A stretch of 12,683 nucleotides of DNA from Candidatus Helarchaeota archaeon (GTDB lineage: Archaea > Asgardarchaeota > Lokiarchaeia > Helarchaeales > HEL-GB-A), in NCBI GenBank assembly GCA_016840125.1, contig JAEOSY010000166.1:1-12683 (forward strand). The letters run 5' to 3'. A model generated the notes under the pieces. The model was not told the DNA's origin. It did no database searches and saw only the letters and a list, made by a program, of their open reading frames with translations. Both the position numbers and the translations under genes were made by a program. Below, one piece after another: positions 1 to 7,337 of the stretch. Within the stretch, counting starts at the first letter, position 1. Each line of letters starts with the position of its first letter.

Positions 1-1
1 A

Positions 2-73
2 TTGGATGGCAGGGATCGGGTGATTAAAAGAAGTGCTTCAAATGTCAGCAATGTGGAGAGGTATTATATCTAG
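2..73 (+). CDS. possible C-terminal tail of a plus-strand gene (partial)
   Basis: A reading frame is open from the window edge and ends at a TAG at 71-73, giving 23 residues (LDGRDRVIKRSASNVSNVER and three more). The composition is protein-like, and a pyrimidine tract suitable as an archaeal terminator follows about 60 bases later. The gene would be convergent with the U32 gene. Nothing in so short a tail identifies a family, and an open frame of this length can occur by chance. Confidence 0.25.
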   Translation: MDGRDRVIKRSASNVSNVERYYI

Positions 74-133
74 AATATCAGTTATGGTAAAAACCCAATT
101 ATATATTGTCAACTACTCGTCTTTTAATAAAAA

Positions 134-158
134 CTCTCTCTTTCCTTTTTTCTTTTTT
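134..158 (+). terminator. pyrimidine-rich tract, probable U-tract terminator
   Basis: A 25-base run of only C and T ends in two oligo-T runs. Archaeal RNA polymerase terminates at U-rich tracts without needing a hairpin, so this fits the end of the possible plus-strand gene at the left edge. It lies just beyond the stop codon of the convergent U32 gene, where it reads as a purine tract on the minus strand. Confidence 0.35.
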
Positions 159-161
159 AGG

Positions 162-1580
162 TTAATCGGCTATTTTAAACCCATATTTTTTAAGGCTGTC
201 ACGCATTTCAGCTTGAAACGGTCCTGGAGTCCCCTCGAGGAACGCCGGGATCATATCTTGGTCTTCAATTTCTTCAGCTTCTCGCGCTTTTGCCTTCCCC
301 TCTGCAAGGGAACTGATTGCCATTCTGGCAATTTGTTGGAATTGTGGTGGCGATAATAAAATCAATTCGTTGAATATCTTTTGTGTTTGAGGATTCCATT
401 TCATCCCTTTCTTCTTCTCGGGATCCTTGGATTCTTTAGGTTTAAGACCAAATTCACGACTCGTTATGATGTCATGTAGATAATCCTGCAAAGATTCTAC
501 ATATGATTCTGCCTGATCTGCATCGCGAAAAACGGCTTTATCCGCCCAGTCGGCACAATAATTACAGTCGTCGCACATGGCGATGCAGTTTTGCTTTTTG
601 AAAAATTCAATGAAACCATCCAGTTTCGTGTTATCGATGACTAATTTTGCTTTATTCTCTGCACCAAAAGCCCGCCCTTTAAATCCTGGATCTTGTGCAG
701 TTAAATCTCCAAAGGACATCGTAAACCCTTGAATGATATCTATCAGGTTTCCTTTATATTTACGATCTGAGAAGGCCTTAACAGCTCGAAGAATCCACTC
801 AGTAGACATTCGTCGCCCTGCAATTTTGAATTTATCAATCCCTATAGCTTCATAGTGGGATAAATCCTCAGGGCGGATCCAACGCGTTTTTATCGCTTCT
901 TCACGATTAGAAAACTTAATTATACTACAGTTAATTATACAGGTATCAATATAATTGCGCTCAAATTGTTGAAACGTCTGTGAGGCATGTCCTAATGTAT
1001 TATAATGATAATGTCTATGAGGGCACTGGAACAGACAGCCGTCTGTCAGAAGTAAAACAAGGTCACAGGAATATTTTTTGAGCGCCTTTTGCATTTTCTC
1101 TAAGGTTTTAAAGTCACGATTAATCATGACATCTGGTGTCATTTCATTTACACCCATCATGGCGTAAAATTTTGCTCTATTTACTGAATTTACATGGGAA
1201 ACTGTAGAAACCCGTATTTTTAGTTTCGGAAATTGCTCATGAACTAGTTGGATAAGAAGAGGGATTGATATAATTACATTATCAGCTCCGATGTCAACTA
1301 TCCACTGAATATATTCTACTAATTTCCGGTGAAATTCGGGATTGGTCTCCATATTATTCAAACAAGGGGCGTTCAAAAGGTAGGAAAATTCCATTTTGTG
1401 ATCATGAACTTTTTGTATATAATCGATAATCGTTTCTTCTGAGGTTTCCGGCAAAATTACGGATGGGCGACCCCCACCAACTATGGTATGGTTCGCACAA
1501 CCATAGAGATCGCTTACGGGATATTTTGCAATTTTTTCGATAAGCTCCAGATCCCAATTCGTAGCTACTGTTAGTTTAAT
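162..1580 (-). CDS. U32 peptidase-family protein, ATT start
   Basis: This 472-residue protein belongs to the U32 (collagenase-like) family. Family signs include an N-terminal TIM-barrel-like strand-helix pattern, SHVNSVNRAKFYAMMGV at about 128-144, GCLFQCPHRHYHYN at 181-194, and KTRWIRPEDLSHYEAIGIDK followed by FKIAGRR at 231-257. Cysteines form three groups: 182/186, 214/218 and 332/336/339/342. U32 relatives such as UbiU, UbiV and TrhP are iron-sulfur proteins acting in hydroxylation rather than proteolysis, so a 4Fe-4S site is plausible here. The first conventional start (TTG at 1454) would delete 42 residues that belong to the fold (VATNWDLELIEKIAKYPVSD, then HTIVGGGRPS). The frame runs to an in-frame TAG at 1583-1581, and the next codon is ATT, preceded by an excellent ribosome site, so I place the start there. 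The ATPase gene is 115 bp upstream on the same strand. The substrate is unknown. Confidence 0.82.
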   Translation of the reverse strand: MKLTVATNWDLELIEKIAKYPVSDLYGCANHTIVGGGRPSVILPETSEETIIDYIQKVHDHKMEFSYLLNAPCLNNMETNPEFHRKLVEYIQWIVDIGADNVIISIPLLIQLVHEQFPKLKIRVSTVSHVNSVNRAKFYAMMGVNEMTPDVMINRDFKTLEKMQKALKKYSCDLVLLLTDGCLFQCPHRHYHYNTLGHASQTFQQFERNYIDTCIINCSIIKFSNREEAIKTRWIRPEDLSHYEAIGIDKFKIAGRRMSTEWILRAVKAFSDRKYKGNLIDIIQGFTMSFGDLTAQDPGFKGRAFGAENKAKLVIDNTKLDGFIEFFKKQNCIAMCDDCNYCADWADKAVFRDADQAESYVESLQDYLHDIITSREFGLKPKESKDPEKKKGMKWNPQTQKIFNELILLSPPQFQQIARMAISSLAEGKAKAREAEEIEDQDMIPAFLEGTPGPFQAEMRDSLKKYGFKIAD

Positions 1581-1585
1581 CTAGG

Positions 1586-1593
1586 TCACTTCC
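1586..1593 (-). promoter_or_regulatory. Shine-Dalgarno site deciding an ATT start
   Basis: The minus strand reads GGAAGTGA, one mismatch from the archaeal consensus GGAGGTGA. It is followed by a 5-nt spacer (CCTAG) and then ATT AAA CTA ACA GTA. The spacer contains an in-frame TAG, so no earlier start is possible in this frame, and no ATG, GTG or TTG lies between the site and the conserved N-terminal residues. Confidence 0.6.
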
Positions 1594-1637
1594 TTTTAGC
1601 AATAGTTTTGATTAACAATATAACATTAACAAATAGA

Positions 1638-1670
1638 TAAAAAAACTTTCTATGAGAAATCCTTGGATTT
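1638..1670 (-). terminator. putative hairpin plus U-tract after the ATPase gene
   Basis: On the minus strand, downstream of the ATPase stop, AAATCCAAGGATTT (1670-1657) can form a short stem. It is followed about ten bases later by a run of seven T (1645-1639). The stem is weak and AT-rich, so the T-run is the more convincing part. It would separate the ATPase transcript from the U32 gene, whose own promoter would then lie between about 1600 and 1640. Confidence 0.35.
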
Positions 1671-1681
1671 TCATATGAAAA
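1668..1681. repeat. 14-bp perfect palindrome
   Basis: TTTTCATATGAAAA reads identically on both strands. It lies 15 bp past the ATPase stop codon in the 115-bp gap before the U32 gene. It could be a protein-binding site or simply part of an AT-rich 3' end. No second copy was seen in the window. Confidence 0.4.
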
Positions 1682-1695
1682 ATAATTGAAATGAT

Positions 1696-3531
1696 TTAGT
1701 TACTCCGATCCGAGTTCTCTTCTGATTCAGGGGTAGGTGGTTCTAACGAAATATCTGTGAAGATTAATCGGGCAAATTCTCGCCCTTTAATTGATGGGTT
1801 ATTCTTCGCGTTTCGGATTAGACTTTTTGCTTCTGTTTCATCAAGCTCAACAAGAGTCAATTTTGAACTAAGTTCCTCAAGGATCATTGAAAACTTCTTT
1901 CCACTAGTTCCTCTGGGGACTATGAGGCAGGCTTTATCGATATTTTGTCCCGTTAGTGCCTGTTTCAAGCGATTAACTGAATAATAAGCTGCCACTCCTC
2001 CACTTTTATTAAAGGATTTGATTGTTGGAATATCAATTCCTATTTTTTGTCCATTTAAATCAAGTATTACCGCACTAATAGATTTGTTTTTACCGGAAAC
2101 GGTGAATTCATAGTCAAAATCAACTTTCAATTCTGTTCCGTGTTCTTTAGTAAAGTATAAAATAGAATCTATTGCTGCGCTGACTGTAGTAGCGGGAGTT
2201 ACTTCAATTTGTTCCGCCATTTCAGCTTCGAATTCCTCCTCCTTCTTCTTTACTGCAGCATCAATAATTTGATCTAGATCTGCTAGCACTTTTTCCCCCA
2301 TATCATGCAACGTTGAGGGTGCAGATTCACCTGATTCAGGAATATGCGTAGTGGGTGCAATTGATCCAGGAGTTGAAGCTTCTGCTCTACCTCTTTCTAT
2401 ATGATCAATTTTTTCTTGGAGGTGGTCAAATAATTCTTCGTCATAGAGTATTTGATCGATAAAAACTTTCGTCATTTTAATGGAATCTCTTGGATTCCCT
2501 TTTGTCTTTTCAAAAACTATTTTGAAAACTCCTTCCTTCAACGGGAAATAAGGATCTGGTGGTGAGGGGATATTATTCTCATCCCAGAACGTTTCCATAG
2601 CTTTGATATATAATTTTTTTGTGTCTTCTAACGTAAAAGGGTGTAATTCGAGTTCCATTTCCATTCGAGATTTCATTGCACTATCCGTAATTTGCGTGAT
2701 CCGTGGCCAAATTTCACTAAGGCATGCAACAATAATAAGAGAATTTGAAATTTCATTATACATCCTTTTATGTATTGACATTAATCGGATTTCTGCTTCT
2801 GCTCCATAGGAATTATAGGGGATCTCCAGCTCATCAAAATAGAAGATAATTGGACGATCACTCTGCTTCGAAATAACCTTAAGAGCCGCAATACAAATGT
2901 CATCTTCCTCAATAACACGCGAAAGGCTTAACTTTAGTAAATCCGAATCCATTAGGGCCTCACCAAGAAGCCAGCGTTCCGCAAGCTTCCAATGCAATGC
3001 TTTCATTTTATATCTAATTAAGGTCTTTACAAATTCACTCTGTAATCCTGTAAAATCTTTACGAGCTAGCCTTTGAATTTCATGAGCACTTCGTTTAACT
3101 TTAAATACGCCTAATGGATCAATCGAACGGTGGCTTCCTCCATATTTTTTGACCATCGAAGAGCCGATCTTCTTCAATATCACATCCCCTAGTTCATTCA
3201 TAATACATGAATAGATATGAAATAACATACGAACTGGGGCAGGTGGCGAAGGAACATATACGATATAACATCCAAAATCGTCTTCACGCTCCTTGAGTGC
3301 CCAATACAAATGAGTTTTACCTGTTCCCGCAGATCCATATACCGGCAAAAACCGGGTTGTATGATCATTGTTGATCATTTTCAATAATCTGAGGATTGAA
3401 CCATCAATTAACTTTCGAGGTTCTGGTATATCAACAACATCCTTCATATCCGCGCGGGATACGAATCTATCGAACGGTGTCACTCCTTCCTTCAACGTAT
3501 CCAAATACATCATTTTTTCATCGGCATCCAT
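1696..3531 (-). CDS. AAA-type P-loop ATPase with an extra C-terminal domain
   Basis: The 611-residue protein has a Walker A motif (GSAGTGKT, 66-73), a Walker B motif (IIFYFDELE, 228-236), a sensor-1-like strand (NSLIIVACLSE, 263-273) and a sensor-2-like GNPRDSIKM (345-353). The 155-residue gap between Walker A and B is much larger than in Cdc6/ORC ATPases. It includes a helical insert with AERWLLGE (184-191), an arrangement that reminds me of BREX-associated BrxD/DUF2791 ATPases. A low-complexity Pro/Ser/Thr linker (about 380-410) and a charged helix (410-440) lead to a separate alpha/beta domain (about 445-575). That domain might be a restriction-endonuclease-like fold, but no clear catalytic D/E-x-K set is visible. 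I chose ATG at 3531, because minus-strand GGATGG lies 7 nt upstream; an in-frame TTG at 3537 is the alternative. It is divergent from the CHAT gene across 127 bp, which suggests co-regulation. The molecular role is unknown. Confidence 0.8.
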   Translation of the reverse strand: MDADEKMMYLDTLKEGVTPFDRFVSRADMKDVVDIPEPRKLIDGSILRLLKMINNDHTTRFLPVYGSAGTGKTHLYWALKEREDDFGCYIVYVPSPPAPVRMLFHIYSCIMNELGDVILKKIGSSMVKKYGGSHRSIDPLGVFKVKRSAHEIQRLARKDFTGLQSEFVKTLIRYKMKALHWKLAERWLLGEALMDSDLLKLSLSRVIEEDDICIAALKVISKQSDRPIIFYFDELEIPYNSYGAEAEIRLMSIHKRMYNEISNSLIIVACLSEIWPRITQITDSAMKSRMEMELELHPFTLEDTKKLYIKAMETFWDENNIPSPPDPYFPLKEGVFKIVFEKTKGNPRDSIKMTKVFIDQILYDEELFDHLQEKIDHIERGRAEASTPGSIAPTTHIPESGESAPSTLHDMGEKVLADLDQIIDAAVKKKEEEFEAEMAEQIEVTPATTVSAAIDSILYFTKEHGTELKVDFDYEFTVSGKNKSISAVILDLNGQKIGIDIPTIKSFNKSGGVAAYYSVNRLKQALTGQNIDKACLIVPRGTSGKKFSMILEELSSKLTLVELDETEAKSLIRNAKNNPSIKGREFARLIFTDISLEPPTPESEENSDRSN

Positions 3532-3658
3532 GTGCAAACCATCCTTCGATCCTTTTAATTAAACATGAAGATTAAAGAAATTAAAAGTCAATATGATCTA
3601 AAAATTAAATAATTGATAAATATCTAAATATTAAAAAATCACATTTGAGGGTTTAAAA
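3532..3658. promoter_or_regulatory. divergent promoter region, ATPase / CHAT gene
   Basis: This AT-rich gap separates two genes pointing away from each other. On the plus strand, TATA-like sequence (TATCTAAATATTAAAA, from 3621) lies upstream of GAGGG (3647-3651), which is 7 nt before the CHAT TTG start. On the minus strand, GGATGG sits 7 nt before the ATPase ATG, and TTTAATTAAAC provides AT-rich promoter-like sequence. No clear operator was recognised. Confidence 0.5.
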
Positions 3659-6187
3659 TTGACAGATCGAATAAATAAACTTATAGCGCTTGCTGAACAA
3701 GCAAAAGCAGCGGGTCAATACAGCCTTGCCTTAAGATACTTAAACATGGCTATAGAACTCGCTGAAGAAGCCAAAGATGAAGAAAAAGTTATGAAATGCC
3801 TATCATTAATTGATGAAATTACAGGATTCTTAAGTGCCCAGAAGGAGTCCTTGAGTAAGAAAACGACGTATTCCTTGGAAAAACAAAGGGCGGCTTCTAC
3901 ATTATATTCATTACTTACTGGTACCACTTCTGTAGATGAGACAAAAAAGGAAAGCTCGGAACTCGCGAAGCTTGCTGAAAAAACGAAGGAGGATGACTGG
4001 GACGCAACCACTGAAAAAGAGAAGATGCTTGAGTCGATTAAGCACCAGATGGAACATGTCATGTATGCTGCACCACCTGATCTTGGTGCTACCCTTCCAG
4101 CAGACGAACGTCTCAAAGATAAACCTTACAGAGAAGAAAAAAAGAAAGGCAAAGCAAGAAAGAAAGCGGAGCAAAAACAAGTTGTATTTAAAGAAGTTGA
4201 GCGCGCCCCATCCACCAGTGCTAAACCTATCGGTGGTCTACCTGCAGGTGGTACTGCTGGACCGCCAGCTCAGCCAGCTAAAAAACCAGCGATGAAACCA
4301 CCTGGTGCCCCACCTGCTCCTAGAAGACCACTTGGTGCCCCACCTGGAAGACCACCTGGTGCCCCACCTGCTCCTGGAAGCGCTCCCCCTCCAAAAGCTG
4401 GCGGCGCACCCCCACCCCCACCCAAAAGTGCTCCAGTGTCATCACCACGCCCCACGATGCCTGCACCAGAACCCGCACCCACCCCAATGCAGCCGATAGT
4501 AGAGGATAAAATGGAATTAAAAGAAGAATTTGCATACGAAGAAGAGGAAGATGCCGAATTTGAGGAGGTAAGCGGTGTACCTGAAGAAGGGATGGGCGGT
4601 GGAGACATTGGATTTGGCGGTGGTGAGGCTGAAGAAACAGAAGATAGAATTTCATCCATTAGTACACCAGCTACAACCGCCCCTCGTATTCGGGGGCGCC
4701 TTCCAGTCACTGGCGAAGAAGGCGAAGCCAAACCCAAGAAAATCCAGCGCTTTGGGGATGTTTCTGCCCCAATGGAAATGACAGTGAAAAAAGAGTATCT
4801 CATCAATATCGGTCTCCGCGTATTTAAGACGGATGTCGTGGGAATGCCGGTACCGATGACGATCACCGTTCCAACAGCGGGACCCCCCATCATCGAAGTT
4901 CTAGTGCTTGGACAGGATTTTAAAGTGGATCAACCTCGCCGGAGTTTGATAGTTCCACTTGGTACTGATAGCGACATTCTGAATTTTCGGGTGACACCGC
5001 AGAAGGATGGTATCCGAGGCTTGACCGTAGAATTTTACCAAGAAGGAACGTTAATTGGGCGAGCTATTCTTAAAGTTATGGTAAAAAAGAAAAAGGAACC
5101 CGTTAATGAAAACCTCTCCTCCACTTCAGTGACTGTTGCCTCTCGATTCGGTGAGACACGGCTAGATGCGACCCTTCGAGTGGTGCGGTATGATGAGGAC
5201 TTCTTTTTCTCACTCTTTACCCCCCGGGCAAAAGCGGTTGTTTCCCAGAGCGCTCTCTTTGGAAAAGCGACTGTTGATATGAGTAAGGTGCATAAACTCG
5301 AAGTTGCAATGGAGGAGGCAGTCTTTGACAGAGGAAATCCACAGGCAGCTCTTGATAAGCTTAAAGAATTAGGAAAGCAAATCTATAATTACATTCCCAA
5401 ACAAATTCGAAAAACAATCAAGTCTATCGAGCCCAAATACTTGATGATTGAAACCGGTGATTTATTAGTCCCTTGGGAACTAGCATTTGATGGTGACGAT
5501 TTTCTCTGCAGCAAATACTGCTTAGGTAAACGCGTGTTCGATGAAACCCGGGACTTTCGACCTCCTCCATTCTGTATTGGAAAGAAGGTTCTCGACATAA
5601 TCTTCATTGGCGCCTCTCCCAAGAATGTTCCAGAAATCTCAGTAGATAAAGAGCTCGAACTCTTTAATGTCTATGAGTCCACGAAACGAATTCATCTTCA
5701 AAAACTAGTTGAACCTGATGCAGTCAAGTCCAAAGTGATTGAAGTCTTAAATAAGGGTGATGTTGTTCACTTAACATGCCACGGAAAATATGAAGAGAAG
5801 GAGCCTCTAGAATCTGCCTTGTTACTAAGTGATGATATTATCACAGCCGATGAGATAGATGATATGGAAATGGACAATTGGCCACTAATTTTCGCTAATG
5901 CCTGCAGTACAGGTGCCATTTCGGATAAAATGGTTGGCGTTGGAGGTATAGCTCGCGCCTTCCTTGAAGCTGGGGCTATCGCTTTCCTCGGACCTTTGTT
6001 TGAAATTCCTGATGATATCGCGATCGAATTTGCAAAGGAATTCTATAACAATCTATTGTTTAACAAAGAAAATATCGGTGAGGCTATATTAAATACCCGT
6101 AAAAAACTGCGCGATCAGTTCGGCGGTGCTTTCTGGGCAATTTTCTCACTTTATGGAGACCCGACTCTATCGCTCTGTAAAGCCTAA
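3659..6187 (+). CDS. CHAT-domain (caspase-like) protease, multidomain
   Basis: The 842-residue protein ends in a CHAT domain (about 547-842). The catalytic His lies in DVVHLTCHGKY (H708) and the Cys in PLIFANACSTG (C749), both intact, followed by the family's GGIARAFLEAGAIAFLGPL and the terminal FSLYGDPTLSL. CHAT proteases are caspase/separase relatives that cleave protein partners when switched on. The N-terminus (2-59) is a helical hairpin rich in Ala and Leu (AKAAGQYSLALRYLNMAIEL), resembling an MIT domain or a TPR unit and so a likely protein-binding module. Then come a lysine-rich coiled segment, a Pro/Ala/Gly-rich linker (about 182-280), an acidic Glu-rich stretch (about 284-331) and a beta-rich domain of unknown type (about 360-480). 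No signal peptide or membrane helix is visible, so it should be cytoplasmic. The start is TTG with GAGGG 7 nt upstream. It is the first gene of a tight plus-strand cluster and divergent from the ATPase gene. Confidence 0.9.
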   Translation: MTDRINKLIALAEQAKAAGQYSLALRYLNMAIELAEEAKDEEKVMKCLSLIDEITGFLSAQKESLSKKTTYSLEKQRAASTLYSLLTGTTSVDETKKESSELAKLAEKTKEDDWDATTEKEKMLESIKHQMEHVMYAAPPDLGATLPADERLKDKPYREEKKKGKARKKAEQKQVVFKEVERAPSTSAKPIGGLPAGGTAGPPAQPAKKPAMKPPGAPPAPRRPLGAPPGRPPGAPPAPGSAPPPKAGGAPPPPPKSAPVSSPRPTMPAPEPAPTPMQPIVEDKMELKEEFAYEEEEDAEFEEVSGVPEEGMGGGDIGFGGGEAEETEDRISSISTPATTAPRIRGRLPVTGEEGEAKPKKIQRFGDVSAPMEMTVKKEYLINIGLRVFKTDVVGMPVPMTITVPTAGPPIIEVLVLGQDFKVDQPRRSLIVPLGTDSDILNFRVTPQKDGIRGLTVEFYQEGTLIGRAILKVMVKKKKEPVNENLSSTSVTVASRFGETRLDATLRVVRYDEDFFFSLFTPRAKAVVSQSALFGKATVDMSKVHKLEVAMEEAVFDRGNPQAALDKLKELGKQIYNYIPKQIRKTIKSIEPKYLMIETGDLLVPWELAFDGDDFLCSKYCLGKRVFDETRDFRPPPFCIGKKVLDIIFIGASPKNVPEISVDKELELFNVYESTKRIHLQKLVEPDAVKSKVIEVLNKGDVVHLTCHGKYEEKEPLESALLLSDDIITADEIDDMEMDNWPLIFANACSTGAISDKMVGVGGIARAFLEAGAIAFLGPLFEIPDDIAIEFAKEFYNNLLFNKENIGEAILNTRKKLRDQFGGAFWAIFSLYGDPTLSLCKA
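4298..4380 (+). repeat. in-frame tandem repeat encoding the Pro-rich linker
   Basis: Within the CHAT gene, a 29-base unit beginning CCACCTGGTGCCCCACCTG occurs at 4298-4326 and again, with one mismatch, at 4352-4380. A shorter, diverged copy lies between them from 4328. All copies are in frame and encode PPGAPPAP-like units. Their GC content is much higher than the surroundings. Such repeats change length by slippage or recombination, so the linker length may vary between strains. Confidence 0.75.
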
Positions 6188-6194
6188 TTCCCTC

Positions 6195-6201
6195 TTTTTT
6201 T
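6195..6201 (+). terminator. T7 tract between the CHAT and 7TM genes
   Basis: Seven T residues lie in the 24-bp gap after the CHAT stop codon. A U-tract of this size can cause partial termination in archaea. The downstream gene starts within a few bases and no separate promoter fits, so the tract may reduce rather than block expression of the membrane protein. Confidence 0.25.
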
Positions 6202-6211
6202 GTGATGCTTG

Positions 6212-7327
6212 ATGGTCGCCCTAGTTACTTGGTATGATAAATACAGTCTTATGATCGCTACAGCCATACTTATAGTCACCTTTTTGTTTTCGATCCTATT
6301 TTATCAGGAATGGCGAAAACAGAAACGTTCTAAGAATGAACAATTCATTCCACTTGCTTTAGCACTATTCTTTGCTTTCTTATTTGTGAGTTCTTTGATG
6401 ACCACGTTTTCAAACTTTTTCGCTGAGGATACTCTCCTAAACTTATTAGCAAATACCCGTATTTATTTCCGTTTCGTTGTTGCTTTTATTATAATTGTGG
6501 GGGGGATTATTATTTTCATAGCAGAACGAATTGTACGCATGAATCTGCATTTAAACACAAGGCATCTATTTCTAATTTATTATCTTGCATTTACAATAGC
6601 GTTATTCGTACTCATATCATTGGATATCGACGTATTTTTTGGAGCCAATTTCGTTTTCTCAACCCCTCTATTTGTTTTAATAGGGCTTTTCACCTACACC
6701 TTACTTATTAAAACTTCTGGAGCAATTAGAAAACGGATGGTTCTTGTTCTTGTTGGGTTTGGGCTCTTTGATATGATGGTTGTACAAGAAATTTGGTATC
6801 TACTCCAGAATGATTTTGGTGTAGTGCTTGGTTTAAAGAATGGTGTCTTAATTGCGTCGATTTTAGCAGGATTTGGATTTTATACCATTCCCTCGTTTAC
6901 CGAATTTGATTGGAACAAAAAAATTCGCCAATTATATATCCTCGATCCCAATGGATTGTGCCTTTTTCAACAAACTATTAGAAGTGAAAGCGTGGCTGAT
7001 AAAGATTTACTAGGTGGTAGTTTAATGGCAGTTCAATCTCTCATGAAAGAGATGATCAAAAGCGAAAAATCACTTCAAGTGATTGATCATGGTGATGCAA
7101 AAATAATTTTTAAACAAAGTTTTCATGCTGTTGCTATTATGATTGCAGATGAGGATTTATACGTTGTCCATAATAAGCTTCAACAGTTACTTAAAGAATT
7201 TGAATTGCTATTTGGAAATCTAATGTACCGTTGGTCCGGCAATCTCGATTTATTTAAACCATTACAGCCTGTTGTTAACAAAATTTTTGAATTAAAAGAG
7301 CGAGTAATAGCCCCAATTGAAAAATAG
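6212..7327 (+). CDS. 7TM membrane protein with C-terminal longin-like domain
   Basis: The 371-residue protein has seven hydrophobic helices at about 12-32, 46-68, 86-104, 117-137, 147-166, 175-194 and 206-226. A soluble domain follows (about 236-335) with the pattern IRQLYILDPNGLCLF, then DLLGGSLMAVQSLMKE, then KIIFKQS. This is the strand-strand-helix layout of longin/roadblock-like domains and closely resembles the longin-like proteins numerous in Asgard archaea. A helical tail (about 345-370) ends the protein. By the positive-inside rule, WRKQKRSKN after helix 1 suggests an outside N-terminus and a cytoplasmic C-terminal domain. I chose ATG at 6212 because GTGA lies 6 nt upstream; a TTG directly before it (6209) is the alternative. 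It follows the CHAT gene by 24 bp and precedes the ArsD-like gene by 10 bp, so the three look co-transcribed. A receptor or membrane-anchor role is inference; the ligand is unknown. Confidence 0.75.
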   Translation: MVALVTWYDKYSLMIATAILIVTFLFSILFYQEWRKQKRSKNEQFIPLALALFFAFLFVSSLMTTFSNFFAEDTLLNLLANTRIYFRFVVAFIIIVGGIIIFIAERIVRMNLHLNTRHLFLIYYLAFTIALFVLISLDIDVFFGANFVFSTPLFVLIGLFTYTLLIKTSGAIRKRMVLVLVGFGLFDMMVVQEIWYLLQNDFGVVLGLKNGVLIASILAGFGFYTIPSFTEFDWNKKIRQLYILDPNGLCLFQQTIRSESVADKDLLGGSLMAVQSLMKEMIKSEKSLQVIDHGDAKIIFKQSFHAVAIMIADEDLYVVHNKLQQLLKEFELLFGNLMYRWSGNLDLFKPLQPVVNKIFELKERVIAPIEK

Positions 7328-7337
7328 GTGGTAAAGA

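Noticed and set aside
33..356. Plus-strand 107-codon open frame crossing the left intergenic region
   Set aside because: It runs antisense into the U32 gene, passes through the pyrimidine tract (Phe-rich FPFFFF stretch) and has no ribosome site or family resemblance.
4270..4893. Minus-strand 207-codon Gly-rich frame
   Set aside because: It is the antisense shadow of the CHAT Pro-rich repeat; Gly-rich runs are the complement of Pro codons.
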